Shown: positions 34,967-43,284 of the stretch, one piece after another | Layout: each line of letters starts with the position of its first letter | How positions within the stretch are numbered: position 1 is the stretch's first letter | Assembly: GCA_044432645.1 (NCBI GenBank) | Contig: JAWXUM010000002.1 | Span: forward strand, 72,582 to 136,581 | DNA from: SIG603 sp044432645 | Lineage (GTDB): Bacteria > Bacillota > Clostridia > Oscillospirales > Acutalibacteraceae | DNA length: 64,000 nucleotides | Reading direction: 5' to 3' | Translations under genes and position numbers: made by a program | The notes under the pieces: generated by a model | Database searches by the model: none | What the model saw: the letters and a program-made list of their open reading frames with translations, nothing else | Told to the model about the DNA's origin: nothing

Positions 34967-36568
34967 ATGATTACAGCAGAAATGCAAGCTTCTATAAAAA
35001 ATGTTGAAGCTACAAGAGCAGAAAGAATGAAAAACGAACCTCGTCGTATGACAGCTGATGAAAAAACAACTCTTTTAGAGAATTTTCACCCTGACTTCCG
35101 TAAAGAAGGTTTTAAAGAAATTAAAGTTGGCGCTAATAAAGGCGAAAAAGCTCCAGCAGAACTTAGCGATTTATTACATTCAAACAGCCGTATTTTAGGC
35201 GTTGACATCAACCTAGACAAAGTTGACTATGATGTAGACGTACTTGTAATCGGTGGTGGTGGTGCTGGTTCATCAGCTGCTATCGAAGCACACGAAGCTG
35301 GCGCAAATGTTATGATAGTTACAAAACTTCGTATCGGTGACGCTAACACTATGATGGCTGAAGGTGGTATTCAAGCTGCTGACAAAGAAAACGACTCACC
35401 TGTTCAACATTATCTTGATGCTTTTGGTGGTGGTCACTTTGCAGCTCGTCCAGAACTACTTGAAAGATTAGTTATGGAAGCTCCTGATGCTATTAATTGG
35501 CTTAACGATTTAGGCGTTATGTTCGATAAAGATGAAGACGGCAGAATGGTTACTACTCATGGTGGTGGTACTTCAAGAAAAAGAATGCACGCTTGTAAAG
35601 ACTATTCTGGTGCTGAAATTATGCGTACTCTTCGTGATGAAGTTATCAACAGACAAATTCCAATTGTAGAATTTACTTCTGCTGTTGAACTTATTAAAGA
35701 CGAAAAAGGTCAAGTTGCTGGTGCAGTTTTACTAAATATGGAAACATACGACTACATGATCGCTAAAGCAAAAACTGTTGTTATTGCTACTGGTGGTGCT
35801 GGTAGACTTCATTACCAAAACTTCCCAACTTCTAACCACTATGGTGCTACTGCTGACGGACTTGTTATGGGTTACCGCGCAGGTGCTCCACTATTATATC
35901 AAGATACAATTCAATACCACCCAACTGGTGTTGCTTATCCTTCACAAATTTTCGGTGCTTTAGTTACTGAAAAAGTACGTTCACTAGGCGCTATGCTTGT
36001 TAACAAAGACGGCGAAGCTTTTATGCATCCACTTGAAACTCGTGACGTTGCAGCTGCATCTGTTATTCGTGAATGTTCTGAAAGAGGAATGGGCGTTGAA
36101 ACTCCACTTGGTAGTGGTGTTTGGCTTGACACTCCAATGATTGAAATTCTAGGTGGCGAAGGTACTATCGAAGCTCGTATTCCTGCTATGCTTCGTATGT
36201 ATATCAACTATGGAATTGATATGAGAAAAGAACCTATCCTTATCTACCCAACTCTACATTACCAAAACGGTGGTCTAGAAATCGGTGGTGAAGGTTATAC
36301 AAAAGCTATTGACAATCTACTTGTTGCTGGTGAAGCTGTTGGTGGTATCCATGGTAGAAACCGTCTAATGGGTAACTCACTTCTTGACATTATTGTTTTC
36401 GGCCGTCAAGCTGGTAAAGCTGCTGCTGCAAAAGCAAAAGATGTTACAATTGGTACAATGACTTTATCACACGTTGAAGAATATGCAAAACAATTAGCTG
36501 ATGCTGACGTAGCAACAGGTGATATTTCTCCATTACTTTTACCAAGATACGCAAGACACGAAAGATAA
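34967..36568 (+). CDS. Fumarate reductase flavoprotein subunit (soluble)
   Basis: The 533-residue FAD protein is in the SdhA/FrdA/NadB family. It shows DVLVIGGGGAGSSAAIEA (FAD binding), a capping-domain region with THGGGTSRKRMHA, DTIQYHPTG, and the C-terminal GGIHGRNRLMGNSL that contacts FAD. The Arg of TRDVAAASVIRE is in the position of the family's catalytic proton donor. There is no signal peptide, and no membrane-anchor gene (frdC/D) is present, so the enzyme is soluble and cytoplasmic. L-aspartate oxidase is excluded by context: no nadA or nadC. Confidence 0.88.
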   Translation: MITAEMQASIKNVEATRAERMKNEPRRMTADEKTTLLENFHPDFRKEGFKEIKVGANKGEKAPAELSDLLHSNSRILGVDINLDKVDYDVDVLVIGGGGAGSSAAIEAHEAGANVMIVTKLRIGDANTMMAEGGIQAADKENDSPVQHYLDAFGGGHFAARPELLERLVMEAPDAINWLNDLGVMFDKDEDGRMVTTHGGGTSRKRMHACKDYSGAEIMRTLRDEVINRQIPIVEFTSAVELIKDEKGQVAGAVLLNMETYDYMIAKAKTVVIATGGAGRLHYQNFPTSNHYGATADGLVMGYRAGAPLLYQDTIQYHPTGVAYPSQIFGALVTEKVRSLGAMLVNKDGEAFMHPLETRDVAAASVIRECSERGMGVETPLGSGVWLDTPMIEILGGEGTIEARIPAMLRMYINYGIDMRKEPILIYPTLHYQNGGLEIGGEGYTKAIDNLLVAGEAVGGIHGRNRLMGNSLLDIIVFGRQAGKAAAAKAKDVTIGTMTLSHVEEYAKQLADADVATGDISPLLLPRYARHER

Positions 36569-36584
36569 TTTAAAATGAATAATA

Positions 36585-36605
36585 GGGGTGACATTTTGTC
36601 ACCCC
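36585..36605 (+). promoter_or_regulatory. Intercistronic hairpin between the fumarate reductase and fumarase genes
   Basis: GGGGTGAC (36585-36592) pairs perfectly with GTCACCCC (36598-36605) over a 5-base loop. No T-tract follows, so it looks like an RNA-stability or processing element rather than a full terminator. The rest of the 119-base spacer shows nothing clear. Confidence 0.55.
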
Positions 36606-36687
36606 AATTGTACGGTACGTAGGTAATGTGCATAGGCATTGCGTAAATACAAAAACCCACAAAATTAACCGAAAGAGAGATAACAAT

Positions 36688-37530
36688 ATGCGTGAAATTC
36701 ATGTAGACCAAATCATCGATGTAGTTGAAAAACTTTGCATAGATGCAAACAATCATCTACCTGGCGATGTTAAAAACGCTATTAAATGCTGTAGATGTGA
36801 AGAAGACTGGGATATTGCAAAAGGTGTTCTAGACAAAATTATTCAAAATTATGAAATTGCTGACAACGAAAGTGTTCCAATTTGTCAAGATACAGGTATG
36901 GCTTGTGTATTTTTAGAAATCGGACAAGATGTACATATCGTTGGTGGTAAACTTTCAGACGCTGTTGACGAAGGTGTTCGTCGTGGCTATGAAAATGGAT
37001 ATTTAAGAAAATCAGTTGTTAGTGACCCTATTCGCCGTGGAAACACAGGTGATAACACACCAGCTATGCTTTATACAGAAATTGTAGACGGCGAGCAACT
37101 TAAAATCACTGTTGGACCTAAAGGTTTCGGCAGCGAAAACATGAGTATGATTAGAATGTTCAAACCATCTGCAGGCTTACAAGGTATCAAAGATTTCATC
37201 TTAGAAGTTGTTGAAACAGCTGGTCCAAACCCTTGCCCACCTATGGTTGTTGGCGTTGGTATTGGTGGAACATTTGACAAAGCTGCTTTGCTTGCTAAAA
37301 AAGCATTAATGCGTCCGCTTGACTCATCTCACTCAGACCCATATTATGCAGATTTAGAAGTAGAAATGCTAGACAGAGTTAATATGCTAGGTATTGGCCC
37401 TCAAGGCTTTGGTGGTAAAACTACTGCTATCGGTTTAAATATCGAAACAATGCCAACTCATATTGCTGGTATGCCATGCGCAGTTAACATTAACTGTCAT
37501 GTTACTCGTCACAAATCTCAAGTTATATAA
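36688..37530 (+). CDS. fumA: Fumarate hydratase class I, alpha subunit
   Basis: This 280-residue alpha subunit is from the two-part, oxygen-sensitive [4Fe-4S] fumarase. Signature segments are PICQDTGMACVFLEIG, RRGNTGDNTPAML, GPKGFGSENMS and PPMVVGVGIGGTFDKAA, including the cluster-binding Cys residues. The family also contains tartrate dehydratase; malate dehydrogenase and fumarate reductase in the same cluster favour fumarase. The ATG at 36688 follows AAAGAGAGA. The beta subunit is 13 bases downstream. Confidence 0.92.
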   Translation: MREIHVDQIIDVVEKLCIDANNHLPGDVKNAIKCCRCEEDWDIAKGVLDKIIQNYEIADNESVPICQDTGMACVFLEIGQDVHIVGGKLSDAVDEGVRRGYENGYLRKSVVSDPIRRGNTGDNTPAMLYTEIVDGEQLKITVGPKGFGSENMSMIRMFKPSAGLQGIKDFILEVVETAGPNPCPPMVVGVGIGGTFDKAALLAKKALMRPLDSSHSDPYYADLEVEMLDRVNMLGIGPQGFGGKTTAIGLNIETMPTHIAGMPCAVNINCHVTRHKSQVI

Positions 37531-37543
37531 GGGGGAATTTATA

Positions 37544-38098
37544 ATGGAAAAACACATTACTTTACCACTTACACCAGAACTAGCAAAAACTTTAAAAGCT
37601 GGTGAAACTGTATATTTAACAGGCGAAATTTTCACTTCTCGTGATGCTGGTCATAAAAGATTATGCGAAATGCTTGAAAGAGGCGAGGAGCTTCCTTTCA
37701 ATCCAGAAAACGCAACAATTTACTATGTTGGTCCAACTCCTGCAAAACCAGGTCAAGTTATCGGTTCAGCTGGCCCTACAACTAGTGGACGTATGGACGC
37801 TTATGCTCCTACAATGATGTCTGTTGGTGCTAGAGGTATGATAGGTAAAGGCGCTAGACTTCCAGAAGTTATTGCTGCTATGAAAGAATTTAGTGGTGTA
37901 TACTTTGGTGCTATTGGTGGTGCTGGTGCACTGCTTGCTAAATCTATCAAAAAAGCAGAACTTGTTGCTTTCGAAGACTTAGGCGCAGAAGCTTTAAGAA
38001 GACTTTATGTAGAAGAAATGCCACTTGTTGTAATTATCGACAGCGAAGGTAACAATCTTTATATCAACGGTAAAAATGATTATCTTGCTAGTAAATAA
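37544..38098 (+). CDS. fumB: Fumarate hydratase class I, beta subunit
   Basis: This 184-residue beta subunit has the core GEIFTSRDAGHKRLCEML, YYVGPTPAKPGQVIGSAGPTTS and GAIGGAGALLAKSI. It completes the active site of the class I fumarase with the preceding alpha subunit. I use the ATG at 37544 after AAGGGGGA; a longer frame runs back into fumA. It is followed 24 bases later by the transporter. Confidence 0.93.
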   Translation: MEKHITLPLTPELAKTLKAGETVYLTGEIFTSRDAGHKRLCEMLERGEELPFNPENATIYYVGPTPAKPGQVIGSAGPTTSGRMDAYAPTMMSVGARGMIGKGARLPEVIAAMKEFSGVYFGAIGGAGALLAKSIKKAELVAFEDLGAEALRRLYVEEMPLVVIIDSEGNNLYINGKNDYLASK

Positions 38099-38122
38099 TC
38101 GAGTATAAAAAGGGGTATTTAA

Positions 38123-39319
38123 ATGGACGCATATTTAGGTGGAGTTTTATCCACTATGTTATCTACAGTTTTTATTATATTTTTAATTTCAACCGTTGGT
38201 TATTTAATCGGTGGTATAGAAATTAAAGGTATTTCTCTAGGAACAGCTGGTGTGCTTTTAGTTGCTTTAATTTTTGGTGTTATAGCAAACCAAGTAAGCT
38301 CTTTTGAAGTTGCTGGTAGCACAGTTACACTTTATAGTGATAGTATTAAATCGCTTTACAGTATGGTTTCAAGCCTTGGTACTGCAATGTTTGTTACTGC
38401 TGTTGGACTTATTGCGGGACCAAAATTCTTCCGTAACTTAAACAAAAGTATGCTATCATATGTATTTATGGGAGCAGTGGTTATAGGACTTGGCGTTGTT
38501 GCTACTATAATAATTATTAAAGTTACTGGCATTTCATCTTCACTTGCTGTTGGTCTTTTAACTGGTGGCTTAACAAGTACACCTGGTCTTTCAGCTGCTA
38601 AAGATGCAGCACTTGACACAGACGCTGTAACAGCTGGCTACGGTATTGCTTATATTTTTGGTATTTTAGGTGTAGTTTTCTTTGTACAACTCGCTCCAAA
38701 AGTACTTAAAGTTAATATCGAAGAAGAAAGAAAAAGCTTTATTTCTGCTGGTTCAATTAAAATAGTTGAAAAAGCAAAAAAACTTAAAAAAATCGATACA
38801 CTTGACTTTTTCCCATTTGTACTAACAATAGTACTGGGTAATATTGTAGGTGCTTTTAGTATTCCTGGCATTAACTTCTCACTAGGTTCAGCTGGTGGTA
38901 CTTTAATTGTTGGTTTAATTGTTGGACATTTTGGACATATAGGCAATATCGACCTTTCTATTAATAAAAACACACTTAACTTCTTCCGTGAGTTAGGTTT
39001 GGTATTGTTCTTAGTTGGTGCTGGTATTCCAGGTGGAATAAGCTTTGTAAATTATGTTGAGCCACAACTTTTCATTTACGGTGCAATTTTAACACTTGTT
39101 CCTATGTTTGGTGGTTTCTTACTTGGCAAATACGTATTTAAACTAAGCATATTTAACAATTTAGGGTCTTTAACAGGTGGTATGACAAGTACTCCAGCAC
39201 TTGGTACACTAATTTCAGTTGCTAAAACAGATGAAGTTGCAGCGGCTTACGCAGCAACTTATCCAATATCACTTGTTTTGATTGTATTAGCATCTAAAGC
39301 AATTGTAATGTTCTTATAA
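38123..39319 (+). CDS. AspT/YidE-YbjL family transporter, predicted succinate exporter
   Basis: The 398-residue protein has about ten transmembrane segments in two homologous halves. Each half ends in the family motif, TGGLTSTPGLSAA and TGGMTSTPALGTL. It lacks the central TrkA-C domains present in aspartate:alanine antiporter AspT. The family includes SucE, the succinate exporter of Corynebacterium. As the last gene of a succinate-forming cluster, before a strong terminator, it most likely exports succinate or exchanges C4-dicarboxylates. That is inference from context. Confidence 0.8.
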   Translation: MDAYLGGVLSTMLSTVFIIFLISTVGYLIGGIEIKGISLGTAGVLLVALIFGVIANQVSSFEVAGSTVTLYSDSIKSLYSMVSSLGTAMFVTAVGLIAGPKFFRNLNKSMLSYVFMGAVVIGLGVVATIIIIKVTGISSSLAVGLLTGGLTSTPGLSAAKDAALDTDAVTAGYGIAYIFGILGVVFFVQLAPKVLKVNIEEERKSFISAGSIKIVEKAKKLKKIDTLDFFPFVLTIVLGNIVGAFSIPGINFSLGSAGGTLIVGLIVGHFGHIGNIDLSINKNTLNFFRELGLVLFLVGAGIPGGISFVNYVEPQLFIYGAILTLVPMFGGFLLGKYVFKLSIFNNLGSLTGGMTSTPALGTLISVAKTDEVAAAYAATYPISLVLIVLASKAIVMFL

Positions 39320-39354
39320 AATTCTGCTTATTTTAAAGCAGGTTCACATTATAA

Positions 39355-39391
39355 AAAAACTCAAATCTGATTTTTCAGATTTGAGTTTTTT
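39355..39391. terminator. Strong terminator closing the succinate cluster
   Basis: ACTCAAATCTGA (39359-39370) pairs with TCAGATTTGAGT (39375-39386), with an A-run before and a T-run after. It is therefore bidirectional towards the convergent MFS gene. The same stem sequence is reused after pyk. Confidence 0.88.
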
Positions 39392-39416
39392 GTTTTAAAA
39401 TAAAGTGAATTCGTGA

Positions 39417-40559
39417 TTAAACTGTTTTACTAAGTTTTCTACACGGTATAATGATAATTAAGAACGCTAAGGCAAATATAACACCGAATGCTATAAAGAC
39501 GGTGTTAACACCAAATGCATCGGAAGCAACTCCACCAAAGAAACTACCTACAATTTGAGAAATGCTAAAAGTTGTTAATGTTAAAATAGTTTGAGAAGAA
39601 CCTTTAAGTTCATCTTTAACAATGCTGTTTATGTAAATAGCTGGGAAAAATTCAAAACAAGCCATAAATGTAACAGCAGGAATATTAGCAATGATAACTG
39701 AAACTGCGTTTGTGCTAAACCCTAAACCAACCATTCTAAAAGCATTAAGTGCTAGACCTAATAAAATCCAATTCCAAATCGAAAGTTTAGGGTAAAGCTT
39801 TTTAGAAAAGAATAAGAAAGGAATTTCAAGAAAAATAGAAATTACAGTAATGACACTAATAGTACTGTTACTAATGCCAAGGTCGCCTAAATATTTTGTA
39901 AAAAATGAACGATAAAAAGCCGAACCTAAACAAGCTACAAATAAAATTATTAGTAGGAAAACAATCTTTTTATTTTTGAAAACTTCAGAAAATGAAGTTT
40001 TCTCTTTACCGTATTGATGCCCCTTAATTGGTGGACAGAAAAAAGCAATCAAGCCACACAAAATTGTAAGTATACCAATAATAAGATAAATTCCGTTAAG
40101 ACTATTAACAAGTATAAATCCAATAATCAAAGCACCAATTTGATAACCAATAGTTCCCGACATTCTAATTGAGCCAAAAGAAGAACCTCCAATTTTTGCA
40201 TTTTCAAGAGAAATAGTAGCAGAAATAGGGCTAACAGGGGAAAGAACAACACCGATTACGGTTAGAAGAATGAGTAAAGACATAAACGTGACTGCAAAAT
40301 TAGCAAAGCAATAAAGCAAACCAGAAATAATGCAAGTGATAATTAACAAATTTCGTTTCAAACGAATTCTGTCAGAAATAATACCAAAAACTGGTTGAGC
40401 AATAATACAAATAGCTGCAGGGACAGACATAAATAAACCAATTTGGCTGTCTGTCATTCCAATTTCGCTTAAGTACTTTGAGGCAAAGCTCCCAATGCCT
40501 AAGGATACGAAATATATGCTATAAAAAGCATACATCGCGTAATTGTTGATTTTTTTCAT
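39417..40559 (-). CDS. Major facilitator superfamily transporter
   Basis: The protein of about 380 residues has twelve predicted helices and a typical loop motif (GIISDRIRLKRN) between helices 2 and 3. The N-terminus MKKINNYAMYAFYS resembles the MFS_1-like (LacY / nucleoside-type sugar) branch. The substrate is unknown. Neighbouring glycoside and hexuronate genes suggest a sugar. The ATG at 40559 is 8 bases after AAGGAG; an upstream TTG is in frame but less well placed. Confidence 0.85.
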   Translation of the reverse strand: MKKINNYAMYAFYSIYFVSLGIGSFASKYLSEIGMTDSQIGLFMSVPAAICIIAQPVFGIISDRIRLKRNLLIITCIISGLLYCFANFAVTFMSLLILLTVIGVVLSPVSPISATISLENAKIGGSSFGSIRMSGTIGYQIGALIIGFILVNSLNGIYLIIGILTILCGLIAFFCPPIKGHQYGKEKTSFSEVFKNKKIVFLLIILFVACLGSAFYRSFFTKYLGDLGISNSTISVITVISIFLEIPFLFFSKKLYPKLSIWNWILLGLALNAFRMVGLGFSTNAVSVIIANIPAVTFMACFEFFPAIYINSIVKDELKGSSQTILTLTTFSISQIVGSFFGGVASDAFGVNTVFIAFGVIFALAFLIIIIPCRKLSKTV

Positions 40560-40588
40560 ATACAAACTCCTTAATATAGTTTGAGTTT

Positions 40589-40617
40589 ATTATATCAAAT
40601 TTAACAAAAAAATTCAA
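40589..40617 (-). promoter_or_regulatory. Sigma-A promoter for the MFS gene
   Basis: On the minus strand TTGAAT (40612-40617), a 17-base spacer and consensus TATAAT (40589-40594) are present. Immediately downstream is the 15-base stretch ATAAACTCAAACTAT, which is shared with the region before the AraC gene. Confidence 0.7.
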
Positions 40618-40628
40618 CAATTATAAAT

Positions 40629-41753
40629 TTATTTTATTTGTATGTTAATTCCATTTACTTCAACACCATCACTTACATCGATAAGTAAATATTTTTTACC
40701 ATCAATTATTTGAGTTTTAATCTTGCTGTTTTGTTCAGGGGTAACTTTTATGCTGATATTAGGAGTTGCTATATCAAATTGCTTAGTATTAACTAAATTT
40801 CTAGGACGAATTTCAGTGTCGCTTCCGAATTCTTCATCAAACTTTTCATCAAAATTATCAACTTTTTCATCGGTGACACCACAGTCTTCAAGGATATTTT
40901 TAACTTGATTTTTAGAAACAAACAAAGGCTCAACTTCCTTGTTAACTTTATGAGTTTCAATCATTTCACTAAATTTATCGTGAATAGTTTGTACTAGTTC
41001 TAAATCGCATTCTTCTTCTAAAGTTTCAGTTAGTATATTTTGGAAAGTTTCTTTTTGAACACAAGCCATCATAGGTAAGTCAAGACCAAAAACAGAGTTA
41101 GAAAATTCTTCATTATCAAAATTTTTGGTGTAATAAATACTATGGTAAATATTAGTAGTTCTGTCTTCAAAACTTGGAAACATAAATCCATAGCTAGGTG
41201 ACAAAGCAGAGTAGTTTCCTTTAGTGCTTTTAAAAAGTTCTTCTTCAAAGTTATAACTTATACTTGCTTTTGTTTCTTTTACAGGACAAATACAACATAT
41301 AAAATAATTAAAAACTTCTGATGAAGCTTGTGAAAAACTTTCATCATTTTTAGATTTAAAAGTAATGTCATATTTGTCAAAAGCAAGTAAAATCAAATAG
41401 CTAGTTTCCATAATCAAACTATCTACAATTTTTTCATATAACCTGTCAACTTGCTCATCGTTTTTAAGTTCAGTTTTTCTAAGCTCCATTAACAGTTTAT
41501 GCTCTGGGCTACTGACTACTTGGTCTGTTGTAAATTCTAAATCTATCAAGTTTTTTCCAATTGTGCCTGATAAAGCCTTTTTAATCAAAGATAAAAACAT
41601 TTCTGTTTCGACTTCTTTCATCATGGACATTGGTTTTGTGAATTTAGATATGATTTCTTTTCTCTCGTTTACATAACAACCTAAAATATGTGTTATGTTA
41701 TTTTGTTCTGATCTAAATCTTCTGCGTATTTCGGATACTTCTTTTTCTATCAT
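40629..41753 (-). CDS. DUF4317 family protein
   Basis: The 374-residue protein begins EKEVSEIRRRFRSEQNNITHI, which I recognise as the start of the DUF4317 family found in Clostridia. It is hydrophilic, rich in Glu and Lys, with no signal peptide or membrane segment. The function is unknown. It has its own promoter and a GAGG ribosome binding site. Confidence 0.8.
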   Translation of the reverse strand: MIEKEVSEIRRRFRSEQNNITHILGCYVNERKEIISKFTKPMSMMKEVETEMFLSLIKKALSGTIGKNLIDLEFTTDQVVSSPEHKLLMELRKTELKNDEQVDRLYEKIVDSLIMETSYLILLAFDKYDITFKSKNDESFSQASSEVFNYFICCICPVKETKASISYNFEEELFKSTKGNYSALSPSYGFMFPSFEDRTTNIYHSIYYTKNFDNEEFSNSVFGLDLPMMACVQKETFQNILTETLEEECDLELVQTIHDKFSEMIETHKVNKEVEPLFVSKNQVKNILEDCGVTDEKVDNFDEKFDEEFGSDTEIRPRNLVNTKQFDIATPNISIKVTPEQNSKIKTQIIDGKKYLLIDVSDGVEVNGINIQIK

Positions 41754-41785
41754 AAAAAACCTCGTTAAATTTATAAAGTTTTAAA

Positions 41786-41814
41786 ATTATAACACAAATA
41801 AGTAAAGTTTACAA
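41786..41814 (-). promoter_or_regulatory. Sigma-A promoter for the DUF4317 gene
   Basis: On the minus strand TTGTAA (41809-41814) and TATAAT (41786-41791) are 17 bases apart, starting right after the uxaB stop codon. Confidence 0.7.
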
Positions 41815-41815
41815 G

Positions 41816-43273
41816 TTATTTGATAAGCTCACTCATTAGGTGATAAGTTCCATTTTCTTCTATAATTTTCATGTAGCGTGTAACTTCATTTGCAAAATTG
41901 TCAATTTTACTTAAATCAGTGCCCCAAAAATCAGTGTTCTGGCAAATTTTATGAACTAAATCTTCTGTTTTTAAGTTGTAATTTTCTTTGTAAAAGTTAG
42001 TAATATAATCATCATCATTAATGTCGTAGTCACTTGAAGTCATAGCTTTTCTATAAAACTCAATGTAAAAAGCAAAAGATGCTGTTATACATTTTGGTAA
42101 TGTGTTAAATTTTTCTACATTTGCAAGTAAACTTGGTAAAACCCTTGCTTTCCATTTTGATGTTGAATTCAAAGTTATAGAAAGCAGTTCGTGGTCTATA
42201 AATGGATTTAAAAATCTATCAATTACAGAACCAGCAAATTCTTTTAATTCTGATTTATCTAGAGATAATATAGGGATAACTTCATCAAACATAACTTTGT
42301 TAACAAAACCACAAATAACATCATCTTCCATACAATCTCTAACAATTGTTTGACCAGCCAAATAAGCGCCCATAACCATAGTGGTGTGTGCACCGTTGAG
42401 TATGCCTACTTTTCTTTGTTTATATGGTGAGTGGTCATCTGTTACTATAATAGGTAAATTAGCTTTTTCAAACGGAATAGCCTCTTTAACCTTTTGATTT
42501 CCCTCAATTACCCACAAACCAAAAATTTCTGCAGTATCTATAAGTTTATCTTCGTAAGAATTACCTTTGTTAATTAAGTCAGCTTCATTTCTTGGGTAAC
42601 CTGTTGCAATTCTGTCAACAAGTGTAGAGCAAAACTCATTTGCATTTGTAAGCCAATTGATAAAATCTTGTCCTAAATTCCACTTAGTAGCATGTTTAAG
42701 TACACATTTTTCAAGCTCTTTACCGTTGTTATCAATTAATTCACATGATAAAATAATAAATCCTTTTGTTTTATCACCACCGAAAATTTTATATCTTTCG
42801 TACATAAATCTTGTAAGTTTTCCCGGAAATGAGTTTTGTGGTTTGTCATCGAATTTCACGCTTTCATCATATGCAATTCCAGCTTCTGTTGTATTAGAAG
42901 AAATAAACTTTAGGTCAGGATTTTTTGCTACTGCTAAAAATTCGTCAAAATCATTATAAGGATTTATACAACGGCTTATAGAAGAAATTATCTTTTTCTT
43001 TTCAACACTTTCACCGTTTTCTGCTCCTCTAAGGTAAAGAGTGTAAAGCCCGTCTTGCTCATTAACAAAATCAGCTAAACCTTGGTTAATAGGTTGACAA
43101 ACAACTACTTTACAATCAAAATCAGATTTTTCGTTCATCTCGTCTACAAAAAAGTCAACAAATGAACGCAAAAAGTTTCCTTCGCCAAACTGTAGCATGC
43201 GTTCAGTTCCAGTTTTCATTAAATATCCGCTATAGTTTTGTTCCTCTAATGTTTTATAATTTAATCTTTTCAT
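41816..43273 (-). CDS. uxaB: Tagaturonate reductase (altronate oxidoreductase)
   Basis: This 485-residue member of the polyol/mannitol dehydrogenase family interconverts tagaturonate and altronate with NADH. The N-terminal nucleotide fold is RMLQFGEGNFLRSFVDFF. The active-site region is DDHSPYKQRKVGILNGAHT, with the catalytic Lys and downstream His. It is 11 bases after uxaA on the same strand, so the pair is an operon for galacturonate breakdown. uxaC, kdgK and kdgA are not in the window. Confidence 0.9.
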   Translation of the reverse strand: MKRLNYKTLEEQNYSGYLMKTGTERMLQFGEGNFLRSFVDFFVDEMNEKSDFDCKVVVCQPINQGLADFVNEQDGLYTLYLRGAENGESVEKKKIISSISRCINPYNDFDEFLAVAKNPDLKFISSNTTEAGIAYDESVKFDDKPQNSFPGKLTRFMYERYKIFGGDKTKGFIILSCELIDNNGKELEKCVLKHATKWNLGQDFINWLTNANEFCSTLVDRIATGYPRNEADLINKGNSYEDKLIDTAEIFGLWVIEGNQKVKEAIPFEKANLPIIVTDDHSPYKQRKVGILNGAHTTMVMGAYLAGQTIVRDCMEDDVICGFVNKVMFDEVIPILSLDKSELKEFAGSVIDRFLNPFIDHELLSITLNSTSKWKARVLPSLLANVEKFNTLPKCITASFAFYIEFYRKAMTSSDYDINDDDYITNFYKENYNLKTEDLVHKICQNTDFWGTDLSKIDNFANEVTRYMKIIEENGTYHLMSELIK

Positions 43274-43284
43274 AATAATCTCCC

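Noticed and set aside
34967..36568. L-aspartate oxidase (NadB)
   Set aside because: Same superfamily, but no nadA/nadC is present and an SdhB-type Fe-S partner lies directly upstream.
36688..38098. L-tartrate dehydratase (TtdAB)
   Set aside because: Cannot be separated from class I fumarase by motif alone; the adjacent malate and fumarate genes make fumarase more likely.
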